Part shown: in pieces, positions 35,862 to 44,764 of the stretch
Layout of the letters: every line of letters starts with the position of its first letter
How positions within the stretch are numbered: the stretch's first letter is position 1
DNA from: IMCC45349 sp047219225
GTDB lineage: Bacteria; Bacteroidota; Bacteroidia; Flavobacteriales; Flavobacteriaceae
NCBI RefSeq assembly: GCF_047219225.1
Contig: NZ_CP178208.1
Location: forward strand, 1,488,001-1,552,000
Direction: 5' to 3'
DNA: 64,000 nucleotides
Translations under genes and position numbers: made by a program
Notes under the pieces: generated by a model
What the model was told of the DNA's origin: nothing
Seen by the model: only the letters and a program-made list of their open reading frames with translations
Database searches by the model: none

Positions 35862-37313
35862 ATGGCAAAAAATAAACTTTCATTAAGATCAAGGATATTC
35901 TTCTACATGATATTGTTAGTTGTGGTTGCTTCTATACTTATTGCTGGAGTTACTATATATCAATACCATGACCAATCACAAGATTATCATAAGCTAAGAT
36001 TGGAAAGAAAAGAATCTCAATTAGTTTCAAGTATTAACTATGTACTTAAAGAAACCACTTGGGAAAAGAAAACCGAAAATTTAAACTATATTTTTAAAGA
36101 TAAGATTTACGAAATAGCAAATATTCATAATCTCAACTTTAATATATATGACTTAGAAGGGACGCTTATTAAGAGTTCTAGACCTAGTTTTGAATCCGAT
36201 AGCTTAGAAACGTGTATTCCTGCCGAAATTTTAAATGAATTACATCAAAGTGTAGAGAAACGATATGTAGCCCAAAACGAAAAATTAGGAGGTGACTATA
36301 GGTCGTCATATCTCATATTTAATGATATTGATGCAAAACCTTTAGGTATTATTAACTTACCATATTTTGATGATGATTCTTTTAATGATGCCGAATTAAA
36401 AGAGTTTTTGATAAGGTTAGGTTACGCCTATTTTGTGATGCTGTTGGTTGCAATTGCCTTCGCTTATTTTGTATCAAAAATCATTACTAGGTCGCTAAAA
36501 ACAATTAGCGATAAAATGAATGAAACGCGTTTAGAAAAACGCAATAAAAAAATTGAATTAGTTGGTGCTAGTGAGGAGGTTTCTGTTCTAGTCGAATCGT
36601 ACAATAGTATGATTGACGAGTTAGAAGAAAGTGCTGTGAAGTTAGCTACTAGTGAGCGTGAACAGGCATGGCGTGAAATGGCGAAACAAGTCGCACACGA
36701 AATTAAAAACCCATTAACACCAATGCGATTAAGTGTACAGAGTTTTCAAAGAAAGTTTGATCCCGAAGACCCAAATATTCACCAAAAGGTTGATGAATAT
36801 TCAAAGACACTTATTCAGCAAATAGATACTATGAGCTCTATAGCATCAGCATTTTCTAATTTCGCTAAAATGCCTGCGCAAAAAAATGAGAAGCTAAATG
36901 TGGTTGAGGTGATAGATTTGGCACTAGATATATTTACTGAAAAATACATTACGTTTAATTCTGAAGAAGAAATAATCATTGCTAATTTTGATAGAACACA
37001 GCTTATACGTGTGGTGACCAATTTGGTTAAAAATGCTATACAAGCCATTCCAGAAGGTAGAGAACCAATGATTTTTGTAGACTTAAAGGTTGAAAATGAT
37101 GATGTGGTTATTAAAATTACCGATAATGGTAGTGGTATTACAGAAGAAAATAAACCAATGATTTTTGAACCTAAATTTACAACTAAGTCTAGCGGAATGG
37201 GATTAGGATTGCCAATGATTAAAAATATTATTGAAACTTATAAAGGAAGTATTACCTTTACGTCGCAAGAAGGTAAAGGCACAATTTTTAAAGTTACTTT
37301 CCCAAAACAATAA
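35862..37313 (+). CDS. NtrY-like sensor histidine kinase
   Basis: A 483-residue membrane kinase: membrane segments at about 12-31 and 187-206 flank a periplasmic sensor region; a HAMP segment (about 207-258) leads to a HisKA domain with His279 in KQVAHEIKNPLTPMRLS and a HATPase_c domain (NLVKNAIQAI, DNGSGI, GMGLGLPMIKNII). ATG 35862 is the start; a TTG just upstream adds one residue only. No response regulator is adjacent. It resembles NtrY-type kinases of Bacteroidota. The crotonase gene follows after three bases. Confidence 0.9.
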   Translation: MAKNKLSLRSRIFFYMILLVVVASILIAGVTIYQYHDQSQDYHKLRLERKESQLVSSINYVLKETTWEKKTENLNYIFKDKIYEIANIHNLNFNIYDLEGTLIKSSRPSFESDSLETCIPAEILNELHQSVEKRYVAQNEKLGGDYRSSYLIFNDIDAKPLGIINLPYFDDDSFNDAELKEFLIRLGYAYFVMLLVAIAFAYFVSKIITRSLKTISDKMNETRLEKRNKKIELVGASEEVSVLVESYNSMIDELEESAVKLATSEREQAWREMAKQVAHEIKNPLTPMRLSVQSFQRKFDPEDPNIHQKVDEYSKTLIQQIDTMSSIASAFSNFAKMPAQKNEKLNVVEVIDLALDIFTEKYITFNSEEEIIIANFDRTQLIRVVTNLVKNAIQAIPEGREPMIFVDLKVENDDVVIKITDNGSGITEENKPMIFEPKFTTKSSGMGLGLPMIKNIIETYKGSITFTSQEGKGTIFKVTFPKQ

Positions 37314-37316
37314 ACA

Positions 37317-38099
37317 ATGAGTTATAATAATTTACTATCTAATACTGAGTCTGGAATTACAACAATTACAATTAACAGACCATCAAAGCTTAATGCTTTA
37401 AATCAAGAAACTATAAAAGAATTACATGAAGCTTTAAAAGCTGCTAATGAAGATGCAAGCGCTAAAGTAATTGTATTAACAGGAAGTGGTGAAAAAGCCT
37501 TTGTAGCTGGAGCAGATATTAGTGAATTTGCAAATTTTAATGTTGAGCAAGGAGAAGCTTTAGCAGCAGATGGACAACGTTTATTGTTCGATTTTGTTGA
37601 GAGTCTTTCAACACCAGTTATTGCAGCTGTAAACGGTTTTGCTTTAGGTGGAGGATTAGAGTTAGCAATGGCTTGTCATTTTAGAGTTGCAAGTACTAAT
37701 GCTAAAATGGGATTGCCAGAAGTATCATTAGGAGTCATTCCAGGATATGGTGGTACACAACGTTTAGCTCAACTTGTTGGTAAAGGTCGTGCTATGGAAA
37801 TGGTAATGACTGCTGGTATGATTGATGCTAATCAAGCTTTAAGCTATGGGTTAATAAATCATGTTAAAACACAAGAAGAATTATTAAGCTTTTGTTATAG
37901 TGTAGCCAGTAAAATTATGAGAAACTCATCTGTTGCAATAGGTGCAGCAATCAAAGCAGTTAATGCTAATTTTACTGATGGTGTAAATGGTTTTGATGTT
38001 GAAATTAAAGAGTTTGGTAACTGTTTTGGGACCGAAGATTTTGCTGAAGGAACAACTGCATTCTTAGAAAAGCGTAAAGCAGATTTTCCTGGGAGATAA
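37317..38099 (+). CDS. Enoyl-CoA hydratase
   Basis: A 260-residue crotonase with both catalytic glutamates, Glu115 (ALGGGLELAMAC) and Glu135 (GLPEVSLGVIPGYGGTQRL), and the oxyanion-hole AGADISEF. It hydrates 2-enoyl-CoA in beta-oxidation or short-chain acyl-CoA degradation. No other beta-oxidation genes are near; co-transcription with the kinase is suggested only by the three-base gap. A strong terminator follows. Confidence 0.93.
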   Translation: MSYNNLLSNTESGITTITINRPSKLNALNQETIKELHEALKAANEDASAKVIVLTGSGEKAFVAGADISEFANFNVEQGEALAADGQRLLFDFVESLSTPVIAAVNGFALGGGLELAMACHFRVASTNAKMGLPEVSLGVIPGYGGTQRLAQLVGKGRAMEMVMTAGMIDANQALSYGLINHVKTQEELLSFCYSVASKIMRNSSVAIGAAIKAVNANFTDGVNGFDVEIKEFGNCFGTEDFAEGTTAFLEKRKADFPGR

Positions 38100-38122
38100 A
38101 AAGATTATTTTAAGAATATTAC

Positions 38123-38158
38123 AAAAGGTTATCACGTATTGTTGATAACCTTTTTTTT
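38123..38158 (+). terminator. Terminator after the crotonase gene
   Basis: Stem AAAAGGTTATCA (38123-38134) with TGATAACCTTTT (38143-38154), eight-base loop and eight T in a row. Confidence 0.93.
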
Positions 38159-38199
38159 CTTTAACAGTTTCGAGTTTAAATAATAGATAATTTTAAGTG

Positions 38200-38231
38200 T
38201 TGCTTACCTAAGTTTCACACTTTTATTTTTA
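38200..38231 (+). promoter_or_regulatory. Probable promoter of the radical SAM gene at 38238
   Basis: TTG (38200-38202), a 21-base spacer and TATTTTTA (38224-38231). The expected transcription start falls within a base or two of the ATG at 38238, which would make the mRNA nearly leaderless. Confidence 0.42.
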
Positions 38232-38237
38232 TGTATT

Positions 38238-39311
38238 ATGAACACCAAATCTGTTATAAAGGGTCGTGGTGCCCAACGTAATGTACCTAATCGTTTCTTC
38301 GAGTTACAACATGAAACACGTCAAGATTTTTTAGAGTTTTGTAGAAAGGAAGGTGAAATTCCAGATAAAAATAAAACCCATTATCAAGAAGTATTTCCTA
38401 AAACAATAGTTAACAAGGTAAAGAGTCCAGATGTTGGTATGCAATACTCTATGAACCCTTATCAAGGTTGCGAACATGGTTGTATTTACTGCTATGCACG
38501 TAATAGTCATGAATTTTGGGGTTATAGTGCTGGATTAGATTTTGAAAGGCGTATTCTAATAAAAAAAGATGCGCCAAAGTTATTGGAGACTTTGTTAAAA
38601 AAGAAGCAATGGCAAGCAACAACAATTGTGTTATCAGGTAATACAGATTGTTACCAACCAGCCGAAAAAAAGTATGAAATTACTAGGCAGTGTTTAGAAG
38701 TATTTTTAAAGTATAAACATCCAGTTGGTATTATTACAAAAAACGCATTAATTACTAGAGATTTAGATATACTTACACAACTAGCAAAACATAATTTAGT
38801 AGGTGTAAATATGTCTATTACATCATTGTCTGAAGAAACAAGACGTATTTTAGAACCTAGAACTACAACTATAAAAAAGCGATTTGAAACCGTTAAGACA
38901 TTAAGTGAAAATGGAATTCCTGTTAATGTAATGTTGGCACCAATAATTCCTTCAATAAATAGTCACGAAATATTACCAATGGCAAAAATAGCATCCGAAA
39001 GTGGTGCATTGTCTATTGCGCATACTGTAGTTAGGTTAAACGGTGCTATTGGAGAAATTTTTACCGATTGGATTAAAAAAACAATGCCAGATAGAGCAGA
39101 TAAAGTATTAAATCAAATAGCATCATGTCATGGAGGTACTTTAAGCGAAAGTCGTTTTGGAAAACGTATGAGAGGTGAAGGGCAAATAGCAAAGCAAATT
39201 CATGATTTAATAAAATTAGCACGATTAAAGTACTTTAAAAATAAAGCAATGCCTAAGCTAGATGTGAGCTTACATGAACAGTATAAAAATGGACAATTAA
39301 AACTATTTTAA
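38238..39311 (+). CDS. PA0069-family radical SAM protein
   Basis: A 357-residue radical SAM protein with the cluster motif CEHGCIYC (Cys78, 82, 85) preceded by SMNPYQG, and the family segments RNSHEFWGYSAGLDFERRI and VLSGNTDCYQPAE. This places it in the PA0069 group (related to SplB-like folds); its reaction is not known. Single gene, with its own promoter and terminator. Confidence 0.9.
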   Translation: MNTKSVIKGRGAQRNVPNRFFELQHETRQDFLEFCRKEGEIPDKNKTHYQEVFPKTIVNKVKSPDVGMQYSMNPYQGCEHGCIYCYARNSHEFWGYSAGLDFERRILIKKDAPKLLETLLKKKQWQATTIVLSGNTDCYQPAEKKYEITRQCLEVFLKYKHPVGIITKNALITRDLDILTQLAKHNLVGVNMSITSLSEETRRILEPRTTTIKKRFETVKTLSENGIPVNVMLAPIIPSINSHEILPMAKIASESGALSIAHTVVRLNGAIGEIFTDWIKKTMPDRADKVLNQIASCHGGTLSESRFGKRMRGEGQIAKQIHDLIKLARLKYFKNKAMPKLDVSLHEQYKNGQLKLF

Positions 39312-39314
39312 GCA

Positions 39315-39346
39315 AAAAAAGGAGAAACAATATGCTCTCCTTTTTT
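39315..39346. terminator. Terminator between convergent genes
   Basis: AAAAAAGGAGA (39315-39325) pairs with TCTCCTTTTTT (39336-39346); T runs on both strands allow it to serve both neighbouring genes. Confidence 0.88.
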
Positions 39347-39367
39347 ATAATTTTATTTGGTTGATTT

Positions 39368-39964
39368 TTAAATACGTATGTTTTTTGTGTAGATTTTATT
39401 GTCAGATTCTATAATGATTTTATACTCACCTTTTATTTTTTTATCAAGCTTTATTGATTTAGATATTGAAGTTGAATTAGTTACAATATCACTATAAATT
39501 AGCTCGTAATCATTTAGATTTTCAAAAAACACTTTAATAGTAACTGGATTATTATTAAGTGATAGTTTGTTTATTAAAATGGTATAGTCATTAACTCTAA
39601 TTGATGGCTTGAAAATAGAAGTTTCAGCTTTTTTATTAATCAAAACTTTATTTAATAACACTTCAAATGGTATAATTTTAATCTCAAAATCTTTTACAAG
39701 TTCAAAATGGTAGTTGCCATTTGGTAAATGAGATAAATCAAATCCTTTGTAATAGTTTCCTGTAGCGCTTATACGTTCTTTATATAATAATGACCCTTTG
39801 GAATCTATGACACGTAACAAATCACCTTGCTTTACATTATTTAATTCTAATGTTGTAGTTCTATCATCATCTAAAACAGTTAAAGATGAAGATTTGCTTG
39901 CGTTACTTAATAATGTAGTAAACAATACTACTATTACTAATACTTTTTTAATTACAGTTTTCAT
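39368..39964 (-). CDS. Exported hypothetical beta-rich protein
   Basis: A 198-residue protein with a signal peptide (about residues 1-23, ends LLSNAS). The middle part (GDLLRVIDSKGSLLYKERIS ... LSHLPNGNYHFELVKD) resembles the fold of Bacteroidota secretion tails, but it is near the N-terminus, is followed by a second beta-rich repeat, and has no PNP motif, so it is not a normal sorting tail. Similar exported proteins are frequent in flavobacteria; function unknown. Confidence 0.7.
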   Translation of the reverse strand: MKTVIKKVLVIVVLFTTLLSNASKSSSLTVLDDDRTTTLELNNVKQGDLLRVIDSKGSLLYKERISATGNYYKGFDLSHLPNGNYHFELVKDFEIKIIPFEVLLNKVLINKKAETSIFKPSIRVNDYTILINKLSLNNNPVTIKVFFENLNDYELIYSDIVTNSTSISKSIKLDKKIKGEYKIIIESDNKIYTKNIRI

Positions 39965-39990
39965 AACATTAATATGTTTTAATTATAGGG

Positions 39991-40024
39991 CAAATGTATA
40001 GGAGCTTGGTTAATTGAAAAACAA
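39991..40024 (-). promoter_or_regulatory. Promoter of the exported hypothetical protein gene
   Basis: On the minus strand, TTG (40024-40022), a 23-base spacer and TACATTTG (39998-39991), a full match to TAnnTTTG, 27 bases before the start codon. Confidence 0.6.
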
Positions 40025-40139
40025 CAGTTTTGTCATGTTTATGTGTTATTTTAACATGTAAAAAGCTTAACAAGTAAGCTTGGGTTAAAATAGTACACAT
40101 TAATGGTAATTGTCTATAGATTAAAGAATTAATAATGAT

Positions 40140-40147
40140 TATTTTTG
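40140..40147 (+). promoter_or_regulatory. Probable -7 element of the cupin-AraC gene
   Basis: TATTTTTG matches TAnnTTTG in full, 17 bases before the chosen ATG at 40165. The nearest upstream TTG (40110-40112) is 27 bases away, longer than usual. Confidence 0.42.
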
Positions 40148-40164
40148 ATTAAACTATTTTGGTA

Positions 40165-41034
40165 ATGCAAAAGAAACCAGTATTAGAAAAAATTAGTCCA
40201 GAGTTTGGAAAATCAATATTAGTAAGACAACATGATCAAGAAGAAACTACCTCTATAGCTTTTTGGCATTTTCATCCTGAAGTTGAACTTATTTATATTA
40301 ATAAAGGAAACGGAAAAACACATATAGGTAATCATTTGTCTTATTTTAATAACAGTCAGTTATTATTGATTGGAGCTAATTTGCCTCATAATGGATTTAC
40401 AGATAGATTAACTAAATGTGGAAAAGAAACATTAATACAGTTTAAACCTGAGATTTTTGGTGATTTTCTTATCGAATTACCTGAAATGGCTAAAATTAAA
40501 CAACTGTTAATTCGAGCAAAAAAGGGAATACGATTTAAAGCTGAATCCAAGAAAATAATTGGTCCTAAAATTGAAGAAATAAAACACTTAAATGGATTTA
40601 ATAGAGTTGTGAAGCTTTTAGAAGTACTTCAAGATTTGGCACTTGCTGAAGATTATGAAATATTAAACAGCGATGGATATGCTTTTGAAACTAAACCACA
40701 GGATAGTGAAAAAATTGACCTTATTTTTAAATACATAAATGACAATTTTAAGAACCAAATTTACTTAGATGAAATAGCAGATAAAGCAAGTATGACTGTT
40801 CCTGCTTTTTGTAGATATTTTAAAAGAGTCACAGGCAAGACTTTTACTAAGTTAGTAAATGAATATAGAGTAGTACATGCAACTAAGCTACTAACCGAAA
40901 ATCAAATGAGTATTACTGATGTTTGTTATGAATGTGGCTTTAATAATTTCTCACATTTTAATAAGCTATTTAAAGAGTTCACTGGTAAAAGTGCCTCAAA
41001 ATATAGAGGAGAAGTAAAGAAAATAATTCAGTAG
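40165..41034 (+). CDS. AraC-family regulator with N-terminal cupin
   Basis: A 289-residue regulator. The N-terminal cupin (AFWHFHPEVELIYINKG, GDFLIELPEM) is a sugar-sensing type, and the C-terminal AraC domain (about 180-280) has two HTH motifs (YLDEIADKASMTVPAFCRYFKR; ITDVCYECGFNNFSHFNKLFKE). The frame also opens with a TTG at 40159, but ATG 40165 fits the family start. No obvious sugar catabolic target is adjacent. Confidence 0.88.
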   Translation: MQKKPVLEKISPEFGKSILVRQHDQEETTSIAFWHFHPEVELIYINKGNGKTHIGNHLSYFNNSQLLLIGANLPHNGFTDRLTKCGKETLIQFKPEIFGDFLIELPEMAKIKQLLIRAKKGIRFKAESKKIIGPKIEEIKHLNGFNRVVKLLEVLQDLALAEDYEILNSDGYAFETKPQDSEKIDLIFKYINDNFKNQIYLDEIADKASMTVPAFCRYFKRVTGKTFTKLVNEYRVVHATKLLTENQMSITDVCYECGFNNFSHFNKLFKEFTGKSASKYRGEVKKIIQ

Positions 41035-41039
41035 CGTTT

Positions 41040-41498
41040 TTATAATAAAGTTTTTTCAAAAACCACTTTTGTTTGACCACTATCATTGGTGTAAACTTGA
41101 ACAATATCAAAACCATTTTTTAAGTTAAGAATCATCATAGGTTTAAAACGATTCATCGATTTTGTTCTTAGTTTATTAAAACCTTGTGATTTGGCAACTT
41201 GTTCTTGATGCTCAGCAAGTGCGCTTGCAATTCTTTTTTGTCTAAAGTTAGGTAATATACCACCAACCCAACTGTAAAAGGTATTTTCGTTATATGGATA
41301 ACCAATCTTAAAACCTACAATTTCAGTTTTATTTAATGCTAAAAGAACTACTATTTTAGGATGAGATTTAAATCTGTCTATAAAAAAAGAAGCGTCTGCA
41401 TCTTCAAATATTAACGAATAGATGTTTATTAGCTTTTTAAGTAATAACTCATCATTATTACCTAACACAACTTGATATGTAATGTTATCGCTTACCAT
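41040..41498 (-). CDS. GNAT-family acetyltransferase
   Basis: A small acetyltransferase with the acetyl-CoA loop region ILPNFRQKRIASALAEHQEQVAKSQGF, a variant of Q/RxxGxG/A. I chose ATG 41498 (MVSDNITYQ, 152 residues); the other ATG at 41510 adds four residues and a longer overlap with the HD gene. It ends six bases from the convergent AraC-type gene. Acceptor unknown. Confidence 0.8.
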   Translation of the reverse strand: MVSDNITYQVVLGNNDELLLKKLINIYSLIFEDADASFFIDRFKSHPKIVVLLALNKTEIVGFKIGYPYNENTFYSWVGGILPNFRQKRIASALAEHQEQVAKSQGFNKLRTKSMNRFKPMMILNLKNGFDIVQVYTNDSGQTKVVFEKTLL

Positions 41499-42141
41499 CC
41501 CATTCGGCATAAAACTGATCTAAAAATATTTCCATATACTTATGACGTTGTTCAGCAATACGTTTACCAGTTTTAGTGTTCATTTTGTCTTTTAAAAGTA
41601 ATAATTTTTCGTAAAAATGATTAATTGTTGGTGCTTCCGATTTTTTATACTCTTCCTTAGTCATGTTCATATTTGGCTTAATAGAAGGGTCAAATAACTT
41701 TCTATTTTTAAAGCCACCATAATTAAAACATCTAGCAATACCAATAGCTCCAATGGCATCTAACCTATCAGCATCTTGAATAACATCAAGTTCTGGAGAT
41801 TTAAATTTTGCTCCTTTTTCTAAAGATTTATTGTATGAAATATTCTCAATAATATTTATAACATGCTCAATGATGATGCTATCTACATTTTGTTTAAATA
41901 AAAATTCCCTGGCTATTCTAGGTCCAACAGTTTCATCACCATCATGAAATTTGCTATCTGCGATATCATGAAGTAAAGCACCTAGAGCAACAACAAAACC
42001 ATCAACTTGTTCGGTTTTAGATATAAGTTTAGAGTTATTATAAACTCTTTGAATATGAAACCAATCATGACCACCTTCAGCATCTTTTAAGCTTTGGTAA
42101 ACAAATGCCTTTGTGTTTTCTATAATCGTGTTATTAGTCAT
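41485..42141 (-). CDS. HD-domain phosphohydrolase
   Basis: A 218-residue HD protein with the metal pattern H...HD...D: GGHDWFHIQRV, ALLHDIADSKFHDGD and VIQDADRLDAIGAIG. It matches the YedJ/YpgQ group, some of which hydrolyse nucleotides or small phosphates. It overlaps plsC by eight bases and the GNAT gene by 14. Confidence 0.88.
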   Translation of the reverse strand: MTNNTIIENTKAFVYQSLKDAEGGHDWFHIQRVYNNSKLISKTEQVDGFVVALGALLHDIADSKFHDGDETVGPRIAREFLFKQNVDSIIIEHVINIIENISYNKSLEKGAKFKSPELDVIQDADRLDAIGAIGIARCFNYGGFKNRKLFDPSIKPNMNMTKEEYKKSEAPTINHFYEKLLLLKDKMNTKTGKRIAEQRHKYMEIFLDQFYAEWDGKR

Positions 42142-42871
42142 TTTTAATTGCTTTAGTTATTTGTGATTCAACAGTTTTTATTAGTTTATCATGTTCATAT
42201 TCACTAACAGCTAACGGTTGGTGAACTGTATATTTTATATGTGCGCCTATTCCCATTGGGAACTTGCCATATCGCATAGTTTTCCATGAATTATTAATAG
42301 TAATTGGTACTACCATTGCACTAGGAATGTTCTCGAATAAGGTTTTTAGCCCTTTAGTTTTAAACGGTTTTGGTTCGCCTGTTCTACTACGTGTACCTTC
42401 TGGAAATATTACAGCAGACCATTTATTATCTTCTATACGTTTTCCAAATTCTTTAATTGCAGTAATAGACTGTCTTGGGTTGCGTCTATCTATAAGTACA
42501 GAACCTCCATGGCGTAGATTGTACGATACACTAGGAATACCTTTCCCTAACTCTTTTTTGCTAATAAATTTTGGATGATGCTTTCTAAAATACCAAATAA
42601 TTGGAGGAATATCATAAGTACTTTGGTGGTTGGCAACAATTATTAAAGGCTTATTTGTGTCTAATTGATGAAGATTATTTATAGAGAATCTAGTGCCCAA
42701 AATATTTAGGCAACGCATAATCCAAAATTGTAACCAAATAACACTTGCTTTATGAGCTTTGTAGCCAAAAATATTAAAGCAAAACCATTGTACACCATGA
42801 AAAATAACGAGTACTAATCCAAAGCATAAAAAATATAATATTGATAAAGGGTAAGCGAGTACCTTTTGCAT
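42134..42871 (-). CDS. 1-acylglycerol-3-phosphate acyltransferase (PlsC-like)
   Basis: A 245-residue membrane-bound acyltransferase with the HxxxxD motif NHQSTYD (His82, Asp87) and FPEGTRSR (156-163), after one N-terminal hydrophobic segment. It makes phosphatidic acid from lysophosphatidic acid on the inner membrane. First gene of a three-gene minus-strand unit with the HD and GNAT genes. Confidence 0.9.
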   Translation of the reverse strand: MQKVLAYPLSILYFLCFGLVLVIFHGVQWFCFNIFGYKAHKASVIWLQFWIMRCLNILGTRFSINNLHQLDTNKPLIIVANHQSTYDIPPIIWYFRKHHPKFISKKELGKGIPSVSYNLRHGGSVLIDRRNPRQSITAIKEFGKRIEDNKWSAVIFPEGTRSRTGEPKPFKTKGLKTLFENIPSAMVVPITINNSWKTMRYGKFPMGIGAHIKYTVHQPLAVSEYEHDKLIKTVESQITKAIKND

Positions 42872-42903
42872 AATTTTGAGTTTGAAAGTTCAAAAGTAAA
42901 CAT

Positions 42904-42929
42904 AAAAAAACCACGCAAAAAGCGTGGTT
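42904..42929 (-). terminator. Terminator of the bacilliredoxin gene
   Basis: AACCACGC (42909-42916) pairs with GCGTGGTT (42922-42929), five-base loop; on the minus strand a run of seven T follows. Confidence 0.92.
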
Positions 42930-42955
42930 CATATTTTATTAGAGTTAATTATAAA

Positions 42956-43366
42956 TTAACAATGCTCATTGTAAGCATCAATAAGGTTTTCAGCTATTAA
43001 TTCGGCTGGGCGACCTTCAATATGATGACGCTCTAACATGTGTACTAATTCTCCGTCTTTAAATAAAGCCATACAAGGAGAGCTTGGAGGGAAAGGAATC
43101 ATATATTCACGAGCTTTATCTGTAGCTTCTCTATCAACTCCTGCAAAAACAGTTGTTAAGTTTGACGGTTTTTTATCATTTTGTAAACTCATGATTGCTC
43201 CTGGACGTGCATTAGCTGCTGCACAACCACAAACAGAGTTTACTACTACTAATGTAGTTCCACCTTTAGCAATAGTGCTATCAACTGCATCTGCTGTGTG
43301 TAATTCTTCAAAACCTACTTGTGTTAAATGTTCACGCATTGGTTTTACTAATTCTGCTGGATACAT
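42956..43366 (-). CDS. BrxA/BrxB-type bacilliredoxin
   Basis: A 136-residue thioredoxin-fold protein with the CGC motif (Cys46, Cys48) in VVNSVCGCAAANARPG, as in YphP/YqiW. These remove bacillithiol from mixed disulfides; whether this organism makes bacillithiol is not shown here, but many Bacteroidota do. It is transcribed alone, with its own promoter box and terminator. Confidence 0.92.
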   Translation of the reverse strand: MYPAELVKPMREHLTQVGFEELHTADAVDSTIAKGGTTLVVVNSVCGCAAANARPGAIMSLQNDKKPSNLTTVFAGVDREATDKAREYMIPFPPSSPCMALFKDGELVHMLERHHIEGRPAELIAENLIDAYNEHC

Positions 43367-43401
43367 ATTTTGAAATTTTTATTATAATAATTATTTGAGT
43401 A

Positions 43402-43409
43402 CAAAGATA
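43402..43409 (-). promoter_or_regulatory. -7 element of the bacilliredoxin gene
   Basis: The minus strand reads TATCTTTG, a full TAnnTTTG match, 36 bases before the start. Confidence 0.5.
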
Positions 43410-43453
43410 CGTATTTGTGTAACATATTTCAGTTACAATCAACTAACAAATAT

Positions 43454-43461
43454 TATATTTG
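43454..43461 (+). promoter_or_regulatory. -7 element of the TerB-DnaJ gene
   Basis: TATATTTG, a full TAnnTTTG match, 26 bases before ATG 43487; no clear TTG box upstream. Confidence 0.5.
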
Positions 43462-43486
43462 ATTATAATTAAAATCTATAGTTTAC

Positions 43487-44284
43487 ATGAGTATATCAAA
43501 ATGGATTGGAGCCTCTTTGGGTTGGTCGTTTGGAGGGCCAATAGGTGCTATAATAGGCTTAGCGCTTGGAAGTATTGTTGATGCTGTTGGTGAAAAAAAT
43601 GGAGGTCCTTTTATTGGAGAAAGACAGTCAAGAAGGCGAGCACAAGGAGGGCCTAAGTATAGAAAAATGCCAAATTATGATCGTCAACAACGTCAACAAA
43701 CACAATCTGGCGATTTTGAAGTTAGTTTATTAATTCTTGCCTCAATAGTTATTAAAGCAGATGGTAAACAAGAGAAAAGTGAGTTAGATTTTGTTAGGCA
43801 GCAGTTTGTAGGCATGTATGGTAAAACTAGAGCTAATCATGCATTTAAATTATTTAAAAACATAAATAAGCAAGATAATATTTCTAAACGTCAAGTATGT
43901 ATGCAAATCAAGCAAATGATGGATCATGCATCGCGTTTACAGTTATTACATTTCTTGTTTGGAATTGCTAAAGCCGATGGACATGTTGCTGAGGTAGAGA
44001 TGAAAGAAATCTATACTATGTCTGGTTATTTGGGTATTAGTTCAAGAGATTTTGAAAGCATTAAAGCCATGTTTTATAACAGTACTGATAATGCCTATAA
44101 GATTTTAGAGGTTGAGAAGAATGCTACAGTTGATGAAATTAAAAAAGCCTACCGAAAAATGGCTAAAAAATACCATCCAGATCGTGTGATACACTTAGGA
44201 AAAGAGCATCAAAAAGGTGCCGAAGAAAAGTTTCGACAAGTACAAAGTGCCTATGAGCATATTCAAAAAGAACGTGGGTTTTAA
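43487..44284 (+). CDS. TerB-like protein with C-terminal DnaJ domain (DjlA-like)
   Basis: A 265-residue protein: an N-terminal glycine-rich hydrophobic stretch (residues 8-34), a TerB-like helical domain (about 76-195; IKADGKQEKSELDFV, AKADGHVAEVEMKEI) and a J domain (202-262) with HPD at 230-232. This is the architecture of DjlA, a membrane-associated DnaK co-chaperone. Single gene with its own promoter box. Confidence 0.9.
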   Translation: MSISKWIGASLGWSFGGPIGAIIGLALGSIVDAVGEKNGGPFIGERQSRRRAQGGPKYRKMPNYDRQQRQQTQSGDFEVSLLILASIVIKADGKQEKSELDFVRQQFVGMYGKTRANHAFKLFKNINKQDNISKRQVCMQIKQMMDHASRLQLLHFLFGIAKADGHVAEVEMKEIYTMSGYLGISSRDFESIKAMFYNSTDNAYKILEVEKNATVDEIKKAYRKMAKKYHPDRVIHLGKEHQKGAEEKFRQVQSAYEHIQKERGF

Positions 44285-44339
44285 ATTGAAAAACAATAAT
44301 GAAATTATAGTTGAGAGTTCAAGTTAAAACCAACTTAAT

Positions 44340-44762
44340 ATGAAGAATTTATTACTTATATTAACCTTATTGCTTAGCTTTTCTTTTTATGCACAATCCA
44401 TAGAACATGTTGGAGTTTACAAATTTGATTTAGGAGAAGATAGTCATTTTGAAAAGACTACTTTAACTTTAAATGCTGATGGTACGTTTCTATTTCACTT
44501 TTATGATTATAGAGAAAAAGGAATGCCAAAAGAACGCAATAAATATGGGAAAGGAACATGGATTTTAAAGGGTAAACTTATCCTGTTTTCTTCAAGTGAA
44601 GAGGATGTTGATGACGCTTATGTTTTAAATTTTAATAATTCTAAGGCAAGATTTGATACTAAATCTCCAAGAGATAAAAGTGATAGCGTAAAGAAAACAT
44701 CTATTAGATTTTACGAGTCTGATATTTTTTGGATTGTTGGTAGGACTATGATTAAAAACTAA
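44340..44762 (+). CDS. Exported hypothetical protein, lipocalin-like
   Basis: A 140-residue protein with a signal peptide ending FYAQ. The remainder (HVGVYKFDLGE ... LTLNADGTFLFHFYDY ... GKGTWILKGKLILFSS) looks like a small beta barrel found in many Bacteroidota exported proteins. No known function. The transporter gene follows after two bases. Confidence 0.68.
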   Translation: MKNLLLILTLLLSFSFYAQSIEHVGVYKFDLGEDSHFEKTTLTLNADGTFLFHFYDYREKGMPKERNKYGKGTWILKGKLILFSSSEEDVDDAYVLNFNNSKARFDTKSPRDKSDSVKKTSIRFYESDIFWIVGRTMIKN

Positions 44763-44764
44763 AT

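Noticed and set aside
42264..42578. 104-codon plus-strand frame over plsC
   Set aside because: Antisense to a well-supported acyltransferase with complete motifs; no homology seen.
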